From Platerodrilus igneus (Eukaryota > Arthropoda > Insecta > Coleoptera > Lycidae), in NCBI GenBank assembly GCA_036346225.1, contig JARFIW010000668.1:1943001-2007000 (forward strand): a stretch of 64,000 nt of DNA. Reading direction: 5' to 3'. Position 1 is the first letter of the stretch. Each line of letters begins with the position of its first letter. Below, piece by piece: positions 56,944 to 64,000 of this stretch. The notes beneath the pieces were generated by a model. It was not told the DNA's origin, ran no database searches, and worked only from the letters and a program-made list of their open reading frames with translations. Position numbers and translations under genes: made by a program.

Positions 56944-58778
56944 ATGACGGACGCGGACACGAAACGGATTACGAGATCAGGAAGAATATACGGAGTTGAC
57001 GCGGAATTCAGGACACAAGACGTGGAGTTAGACGCAGGGGGAGATATCCAGGAGACGGAGGTGAGGCAGATAGATCCGGAGGTGATCAACATGGAAACGG
57101 ACCAGGCGACGGTACAGGAGGTCAAGGTAGCAGAAATTGCCGGAAGTCAAGATCTTATACAACTCCTGATGAGTTTAAAAGACGATCTTAATACTTCACG
57201 TACGGAACAAAAAGAGGCAAATACGGCTTTAACTAACAAAATGGCGACTTCACACACGGAACTAACTAACAAAATTACAGAATCACAGACAGAATTAAAA
57301 ACCGAATTAACTAACAAAATTGAAGAGTCGCGGACGGATTTTAAGACGGCACTTGCCGAGGTGCACACGGAATTAAAAACGTCACATACTAATTTGAAGA
57401 ATGAGTTTAGGACGGCGCACGCCGAACTGACGGCAAAATTAAACTACACACAGGACTATCTACTCACGTCGATACAAAACGTAAAGGACGAACTAAGGAC
57501 AGAAGTACAAGAAAAGGTAGACCGAGTTGACGACAAGCTAGAAAACACACGGGTACAATTTCAGGGAGACTTGAACGCAACAAGGACGGACCTACGATTG
57601 GAAATAAAGACACGCGTGGAGACAGTCGAGGAGAATATGATTAGCGGGTTGACTACGGTAAACAATGAAATACAGACATGTGACAAAAGGCATACGACAA
57701 ATTACAGAAATTTAGGACAGACATTAGAAACACTACAGAACGAAAATGTGAACGTTAGGACACAACTGGACGCAAAACTTGTAGACAACGTGACGATACT
57801 AGAAAACAGGGTCGGAAATAAAGTAAGACAAATTCAAGACAAGTTGGACGACCTAGAAAGGAGACGCGCAGGACTAGACTACGGACAGCATATAAAATTG
57901 AACCGGGACGCGTTACCAAAATTTGAAGGACGAAGGACTGAACAACCGATGGGATTTTTGGACAGACTGGACGAAATCGTGGAGACCGAAAATGAAAGGA
58001 CGAAATTACAGATCGTTGGGGCAACTTTGACTGGTAACGCAGAAAAATGGCACAACATTATACGCAGACAGTACGACACACGCTGAATTCCGACGACTAT
58101 TCATCGAACAGTTCTGGAGTAACACACACCAGACAGACATACGGACAAATTTAATCACGGGACATTACAGTAGGACACACGGATCTCGCGAAGAATACGC
58201 GATCGACAAATATAACCAGGCACAACATCTGACACCAAAATTGGGCGAGGACGACATAGTGTTACTACTTGCGGGACACATGGAACCAGAAGTGACAAAG
58301 ATGGTTGTAGTACAAAACGTAAAGACACTGCGGGAATTTTTAGGAGTTGCGGAATTTCGACTTAGCGACGGCACTGGAGGCAAAGACGCGCGCAAATTAT
58401 TGGGAGCAAAACCGGGATTATAGAGACGAAAACCGACGACATGCGTATCACGAACACAGACCTAGCTACCGACAGGACGTTTTCAACCACGGACAGCGTA
58501 ATCATTGGGGACACGACGGAAACCGAAGACAGTATTACAATAGGAAACACCGGGTGAACGAATACCAAGGACAAAATAGGTACCAGCACGGCAACGACGA
58601 GGATGACGGCCGTATTACGGGAGGCGGAACGCGTAACGGATACAGCCGGACGGACAGGGACGCAAACGTCCATCATATGACGACAAGCGCGAATACAAAG
58701 GACATGGACAAGATCCACACACATCCACACACACACACACACACACACACACCCACACACCCACACCCAAAAATGTAA
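56944..58778 (+). pseudogene. Ty3/gypsy-like gag with long coiled coil, frameshifted
   Basis: ATG at 56944 opens a 380-residue frame. It has KRITRSGRIYGVD near the start and a roughly 200-residue coiled coil with repeated ELTNKI/ELKT units. The capsid domain follows: PKFEGRRTEQPMGFLDRLDE, then NAEKWHNIIRRQY. A frameshift near 58080 moves it to a frame encoding EFRRLFIEQFW, REEYAIDKYNQAQHLTP and MEPEVTKM. A second frameshift near 58345 leads to a basic Asn/Arg/Tyr/His-rich nucleocapsid-like tail lacking a CCHC knuckle, ending at a (CA)n run. No protease, RT or integrase follows, so this is a gag-only remnant. Confidence 0.75.
58715..58769. repeat. (CA)n microsatellite
   Basis: Imperfect CA repeat with CCA interruptions, overlapping the end of the gag open frame. 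Confidence 0.9.
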
Positions 58779-59107
58779 GAATGTGTATTATTAACCTTTT
58801 CTTTTTTTTTCTAACCAAGCTGGTACAGAGAAACAGTTAATTTTACGTTTATATACCTTATAATGCATCATATTCATCAAATATAGGTCTAATTGTTGTT
58901 TGTTTTTCTACAAGTACCTGAGTCTGCTGTAATTATCGTACTTAAACACCGGTTTTTTAGGGGTACAGCAATTTTAGACTACCGTTATAGCTTGTATAAA
59001 CGACGGCAAAATTAAATCGTGTTTTAGTTGATGTCCAATCTTGGAACCATACGGATGTTTTAAAGCTCTTCGTTTGAATTATATATTAGTATACGTTATT
59101 TGCAAAA

Positions 59108-59846
59108 ATGGAAATTATAATTACAAACGAGGCTGTCAAGGAAAGTAATCGTTTTAATGTTGTACAACATACTGTTCATTTTAAATTGGAGCCTCTCGGA
59201 AGAGAACTAAACAATTTTGAACAGTGGTCAAAAAAACGGTCTATAGCAAATTTATAATAAAGTCACACTAAATATCAAACCAGATGTTAACGTAGGCTTT
59301 ACATTCACTACAGACGGAGTTGAGAGAGACTATCATACATTACATTTGATTTTCCAATGCTCCACCCGAAGGTACTACATTGGCCAGGAAGCGAGTTTTT
59401 TTTACCTGGAAAATTTGGAATTTTGCCGAACCCTTGCTGTTCCAAGCAAGGTAGGGATCTTTAACGTGCGTGACAACACTCACACACGGGACCTCCATTT
59501 TACCTCTCATCCGAACGAGGGTGTATTTTTGTGAAAAATGCTCGCCTAACATTTTTCAAGCGGACCGTGTCGGGATTTGAACCCGGGACCTTGGGCGTAG
59601 TAGTCACACACATACCACTACGCCACGGAGCCGCCAGACTATCATACACCATTCAAACAGGCGTCGTTCTTGAACTTTGAACGCTTATGGATGGTGCTGC
59701 ATAAAATGTATCAAAGTAACAAAGGAGATGTGAGAGAGGACAGTTTTAGAATTGTTAGCATTACCATAAATTCAAACATTGCGGAATTGTACGATGGTAT
59801 AGTGGACTACATACGCCAATTACAGAGCTATTTTGTGACAATATAA
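59108..59846 (+). pseudogene. Polymerase-associated viral module, frameshifted and split by a SINE
   Basis: ATG at 59108 opens 49 codons, closed by a TAA at 59255-59257. A one-base frame change continues it from about 59250 to 59339, where a SINE is inserted. After the SINE the same frame resumes at the duplicated target site and runs to TAA at 59844-59846. Readable blocks are NRFNVVQHTVHFKLEPLG, VNVGFTFTTDGVERDY, FERLWMVLHKMYQSN and EDSFRIVSITIN. I recall this pattern from N-terminal modules of large invertebrate PolB/adintovirus-like proteins (about 140-150 residues before the next module). It is a short dead gene of likely viral origin. The clean SINE excision point shows it predates the SINE. 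Confidence 0.6.
59340..59635 (-). mobile_element. tRNA-derived SINE, minus orientation
   Basis: On the minus strand the head reads GGCGGCTCCGTGGCGTAGTGG (A box; shortened, 59635 inward) with B box GGTTCAAATCC at about 59575-59585. The body matches the SINE at 11862 and the tail has the CCAATG...CATTGG hairpin. An exact 13-bp target-site duplication AGACTATCATACA flanks it (59327-59339, 59636-59648). It splits a viral pseudogene. Confidence 0.92.
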
Positions 59847-60555
59847 TGCTAGTTAAAATTTGCGAACTTTTCTGACGCCGAATAAATTAATTATATGATT
59901 ATAATGTTATTTAAGACCATATAAGATCACAAGCGAGAAATACTTCATGTAAATATCATAAAAACTAGGAAAACCAAACATTTAAACCCTAAAAATGAAC
60001 ATGATTCATTCATTATGAAAAAGCAAATACAAGTCACCCTGTATAAAATTAATAACAAGCTACAATTAATTAAAGGAAGCTCATTCGATAATAACTTTAC
60101 TACATTTCAATAAAATAAATAATTGCTGAAGTAATTCAATCATTTTAGAACATTTAAGGACATTTTCAAGCTCAATACACATACAAATTCAACAGATTTG
60201 GAGAAAAATAACCCACGAAATGAAATTTCTTTCAATCTAAGCATATTTGCGTAAATAAATTAATAAAAGTGTGTAATTTATACTAGTTTGTAATAGTCAA
60301 ACACTTAAAAAACAAGCATATTTGAATAAAGTATAGATATTTGAGACAATGGTAAATCATAGTAATACGTGCAATATAGAACGTGCACAAAAATGCTATA
60401 TACGTGCAATTTAGAACGTACATATTTAATACAATTTGTTAATCAAGTCCTTCTAGAAACTTCCAATATTAGATCATCTTAAATCCAAAACTTGCGGATA
60501 CAACTGTAATTGAAACGCCTTTTCCACGTATGAACAACTGATAGCGCTCCTTCAT

Positions 60556-60603
60556 CCAATGAGAACGCGTGGAACGTTCGAGAAGGAACTTGATTCTATA
60601 AAA
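60556..60603 (+). promoter_or_regulatory. Heat-shock-type promoter cluster (CCAAT, HSE, TATA)
   Basis: CCAAT at 60556-60560, a perfect three-unit heat shock element GAAcgTTCgaGAA at 60572-60584, and TATAAAA at 60597-60603, with hsp-like spacing. Downstream are a strong splice donor CGTAAGT (GT at 60756) and an acceptor TTTAG at 60804-60808, giving a 53-bp AT-rich candidate intron. The first ATG (about 60709) has only a four-codon ORF and no long ORF follows. It could drive a non-coding heat-shock transcript, a lost gene, or be chance. Confidence 0.5.
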
Positions 60604-60808
60604 CTAACTATTTTGAAAAGAAGATTATTACGTGAATACAATTTTTAGTGAAACTTCTTAAAGTTAAACTCAATAAAATTTCAACGTAAAGTGACATAAA
60701 CAGGAGAGTGCATGTTGAAATAAATTCATATATAAATTTTGTTGTTGATATAAACGTAAGTTTAGAAATAGTTAATATAAATAATTTTTTTCAATTTTAT
60801 AAATTTAG

Positions 60809-60905
60809 GGCACTAAGTTAATGAATAAACGACACTAAGTTATTGGTCAAAACACTAATTCATTGAATAACACTCTAAGATACTGAATAAACGACTCTAA
60901 GCTGA
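60809..60905. repeat. Short degenerate tandem motif
   Basis: Five or so loose repeats of a CACTAAGTTA-TGAATAAACGA-type motif, directly after the candidate acceptor site. Confidence 0.5.
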
Positions 60906-62015
60906 ATTGTCGGAAGTTTTAGGAGAAGTGGGAATTTGGGTCAGGAAACTCTAGCAAGGAGTTCAGGAGATCTATAAAATTAGAACTATTTATTCAATTT
61001 ATAGCACGTAGCATTTGTAATTTTAAATAATATGAGTATTCAAAAAGTGAGCTTAAAATTAGTATGTGATTAAAATATAGTGTGTAAAAGGTCAACAGAA
61101 ATTTGGTAGAATTATGTTTTAAAAAGAGGATATTTCTTTGAACGTTCAACTAAACTATTCGTGATACGATACATTTTTTTTGCTGGCTTTAATTGCTTTA
61201 AAAAAGGTGTGAAAATTTATAATCTTCGTAGAGAGCTGATTCGATAGGGATATTTCTTTTATTTTGATTTCAAAGTTCTATAAAAGGTAAATGATATTAA
61301 AAATGGCGTAGATTTGTAAATTGTAATTAGATAAAAATTTTATTTAGTTCATTATACATTTTTGGTGAATTTCGCTTGTCTTATTCGGGTGAATTGAGTG
61401 TTGGCGAGGAGTGAGTAAAAATTCTTTGTAATCATACCGTCACTTCACTCTGTGCGTAGTATCACTGAGCTAGTGAGGGCGTAAATTTGATGGTGTTGAT
61501 TTTAAATTATTTTAAAGGCACAGAGAGGTGACGATCAGCAGCCCTCCACTTTTCGCTGCTTTACCTACTTACTACCTGTTTGACCTTTTGTTTGTATGCA
61601 GGTATATACTGGTCTGTCTGTTTGCTTATTTTCAATTATCCTTTATGGCAAGACAATTCCGATCTCTCTCTCTCTCACACTCACACACACACACACACAC
61701 ACAGACACACACACACACACCTACACACGCGTTCGCGCTCAAACATTATTCGGTTACTCTGTTTCTTTTTTTAATAAAAAATTAGATGAAAGGCATGTAT
61801 TAATAAAAAATTCAGAACTTTATACAATTGATTTGAAAAATTGTGTACATAAGTTTGAAATCAATCAGATTTTGATTTTCTTGAAACCATAAGGTATTGA
61901 TTGATAATCTTCTAAAAATTTCTTTTTTCAAGACAAGCTTTGTAGGTCTTGATTTTGTTTGTAGTAATTATTTGATGTGTTTTTGTTCTCCTAATTTGAT
62001 TTTGCTCTACCTGTA
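60906..62015. other. Intergenic DNA with (CA)n microsatellite
   Basis: No gene recognised. A (CT)n-(CA)n run occupies 61661-61720. Confidence 0.6.
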
Positions 62016-63300
62016 TACTTTATGGTGGTTGTTTCTGTATGAAATTCGTCATGGTTTCTAGACTAATGTGTTTAGCTGTGTGATAATTTAAGTTAAACCC
62101 TTTCACTTTACATCTTGATATTTATCAGTCGATGAAGAGTACACCTTGTAGCTGTAATTTTTAGGCCCCGCTGATGAAAACTCGCATATATAGCTTCCAG
62201 GGCCATACTCTTCTAGTTCGTCTGTCATCTCACCAAGTCCTGTACCGGTGGGGACGTTCCATTCGTGCTCCCGAGATATGTAAATTACAGAATCAGTATC
62301 ACAATATAGAACCATATCACCTAGTTTTTCTAAGTAACTGTACAGCTTCAGCCGCGCCTGAGCAGTGACATATGCGCAACCACCACGTTGACAGTATTGA
62401 GAGTATCAGCACCTTCTTTTTTATATTGCCAAGAGACAAGTAGTACCTGCTCGTAGATGATAGTAATGTGATTGATATCAATAGCTGGGTTGGCATCAAG
62501 GTTATACAGTTCTAATGGCTGCCGTATGATCGAACACTTGGTCTGATTCTGCCGTTCTCCCAATTTTCCCCTAAAAGAAAACAAATATAATAAATATAAA
62601 AAAGAAAATGAAGGTACATACCAAAAGGTATTTGGTATTAATTTAGCTAAAGACCTTAATCCTGGATTTTTAATTATGTTTTCAAATTCCAATTCGCTAT
62701 TTAGAAAAGTTTCTATGTATGCATCTTTTTCGTCTTTTGTTGCGCACCCAAGAGGCCATCCGGATTCTTCCTGTTTAAGTTTGATAAATCCTTTCATCAT
62801 TCAGTAAACAATCCTCTGACGTTCTTTTCCCTGTCGTACTGTATGGTGTCGTATTCCCAGATTTCATACATTTCTAAAACTACATACCCCTTCTCAATAG
62901 CCTTCTTTACCTCATCCACAATCCATGTACCCGATAATGCCCTATCTTCACCTTCGTGATAGCATTTGCTTTGATTGAAATCTTCACCACATGTTCTGCA
63001 GAGAACAAACTAATTTGTCATTCATTTTGTACGGTAAAACAGGGTGGTGGAAGAATTTTACATTTTATGATTCTATCTGTGTGGGGGAGATCTAGCTTCT
63101 GACATTCCTCGCACAAGTAAATTCGCGGATGCACTAAAGGAAACCGGCCATATTTACATACGTACGGATATAATGAACAAACATCCATGTATTTGATTTG
63201 TTCATTACCTCTTGCTTTATAATAACTCACGGTGGGACATTCGTTTCTTCCTCCAAAGAATGCTGTCACAAGGGACGCATTTAAGAGGCAAATAATGTCA
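62016..63300 (-). pseudogene. Family B DNA polymerase (adintovirus/Polinton-like), fragmented
   Basis: Minus-strand pieces of one protein-primed-type PolB. AFFGGRNEC and KYMDVCSLYPYVCKYGRFPL lie at 63269-63018 (the DxxSLYP catalytic motif A). ALSGTWIVDEVKKAIEKGY is in a middle piece and KLKQEESGWPLGCA and NPGLRSLAKLI at 62790-62640. GERQNQTKC is at about 62560, then [11 protein letters not shown] (motif C, DTDS) and [11 protein letters not shown] at 62310-62110. A further frame follows to about 62016. Frameshifts occur near 63020-63040, 62801 and 62103. A GT...AG stretch of 51 bp at about 62573-62623 looks like an intron. The enzyme would replicate viral DNA; this copy is dead. No other viral gene adjoins except the module at 59108. 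Confidence 0.82.
62573..62623 (-). other. Candidate spliceosomal intron within the PolB remnant
   Basis: On the minus strand it starts GTATGTACC and ends in a pyrimidine-rich TTGTTTTCTTTTAG. It is 51 bp, T-rich, and divisible by three, so it does not break the frame. As translated it would insert 17 hydrophobic residues into a conserved polymerase region whose flanks are contiguous in the family. Confidence 0.6.
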
Positions 63301-63379
63301 GAGCCGGGTATTGATTGTTATAGTTTTCTTTATAAAACTAGGTCATGGTCTTCTCTCAATTAAGAAATCGCTTCCATGA

Positions 63380-63830
63380 TTTTTATTATTTCAAATTCAA
63401 TTCGCTTTTGAAAAGTTTCTATGTATGCATTTTGGTTCGTTTGTTCTGCATTTAAACCATCCGTGGGTTTTCCATGTAAGAAATCTCTTTCTAGTGCAGT
63501 GGCAAAGCATTGATGACATCGTGCCAATAGCACCCTTGGTAATGAGGTCTATTTGTGGTTGGACAATAACCTATCAACCTTTACACCCGCTTCTCAACTC
63601 CTTTTTCCTTCCATGAATATTGTATACTGATATTTCTTTGTCTTCCCTCGTACATCAGCATTTGTTTGGTTATCTTCGATTGGCTGTCTGCATTTCTATA
63701 ACAATAATTTGTCATTCATTTTATGGTAAAAAGGTTGGGAAATTTTCTAAACATTTATGATTCTATCTGTGTTGGATGCCTTCAGTGACATTCCTCGCAC
63801 ATTAACCTTGTTCTACAATGCATTTTATGA
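63380..63830 (-). pseudogene. Second, more decayed PolB partial duplicate
   Basis: 63385-63480 resembles 62675-62770 ('aaaagtttctatgtatgcat' is shared), and 63700-63815 resembles 63005-63120 ('aatttgtcattcattt', 'atgattctatctgtgt', 'gacattcctcgcaca'). The order on the strand is kept. No open frame remains. This is an older tandem duplicate of the polymerase segment. Confidence 0.65.
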
Positions 63831-64000
63831 AATATTTTACAAGACTGAGTTAATAATGTTGACATCACTAATCCAGTATTATTTTATCCCGTTCTAAATA
63901 AAACGAGTTTAGTTTCGGTTTTGTACCATTGTAAGAAATTTGTCACGGGCATTTTCAAATAGTCAGCTGGGTAGAATTTTTAGGTTTATGGAACCCATAG

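Noticed and set aside
61528..61892. Overlapping open frames with THTHTHT runs
   Set aside because: They come from a (CT)n/(CA)n microsatellite.
1..64000. CRISPR arrays, bacterial operons, riboswitches, rRNA genes
   Set aside because: None seen; the direct repeats present are microsatellites, LTRs or transposon duplications in a eukaryotic context.

Overview
This is an AT-rich eukaryotic (arthropod, probably insect) genomic window, not a microbial one. The signs are a Ty1/copia retrotransposon with a half-tRNA-iMet-type primer site, tRNA-derived SINEs, a piggyBac remnant, many (AT)n and (CA)n microsatellites, two genes of the insect MST-HMG-box (protamine-like sperm protein) family, and endogenous DNA-virus genes of the adintovirus/Polinton-like type common in insect genomes. 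The species cannot be named from the sequence.

Layout. 1-4530: a degenerate copia element on the minus strand, with both LTRs (the left one cut by the window edge), PBS and PPT. 4531-11576: AT-rich DNA without recognisable genes. 11577-13114: a direct duplication, a tRNA-SINE with its target-site duplication, and a piggyBac transposase pseudogene with three in-frame stops. 16639-25102: a compact, co-directional minus-strand block of viral origin. In transcription order it has a possible zinc-binding ORF, a homologue of a polymerase-associated N-terminal domain, several small unknown ORFs, an acidic unknown protein (called X here), a PLA2-like/core protein with a frameshift, an adenain-type protease fused to a penton-like protein, a small basic protein, a major capsid protein broken by one stop and one frameshift, and a packaging ATPase. 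Neighbouring genes overlap by 4-8 bp or sit 5-91 bp apart, as in a virus. 25260-25690: three diverged CA-rich direct repeats.

26043-40226: two MST-HMG-box genes on the plus strand (the first intact, the second a pseudogene with duplicated 5' flank), repeats of a long LTR-like family, and at 39399-40226 an intact, isolated homologue of X (X'). 42-59 kb is a retrotransposon graveyard. It holds a LINE tail, LTR and primer-site fragments, three related Ty3/gypsy-like gag remnants, and three long palindromes that each lie in or beside an (AT)n run. One palindrome carries a hammerhead-like core. 59.1-63.8 kb holds more viral replication-gene debris: a polymerase-associated module split by a SINE, and a family B DNA polymerase remnant with an apparent 51-bp spliceosomal intron plus a further decayed partial duplicate. 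A heat-shock-element/TATA promoter-like cluster without an evident ORF sits at 60.56 kb.

How it fits together: the viral structural block would form a capsid (capsid protein, penton-like, protease, core, ATPase) but is now a dead endogenous copy. The pieces that look alive are the X' gene and MST-HMG gene A. No integrase of the Polinton type and no terminal inverted repeat were found around the viral block, so its borders are not defined.
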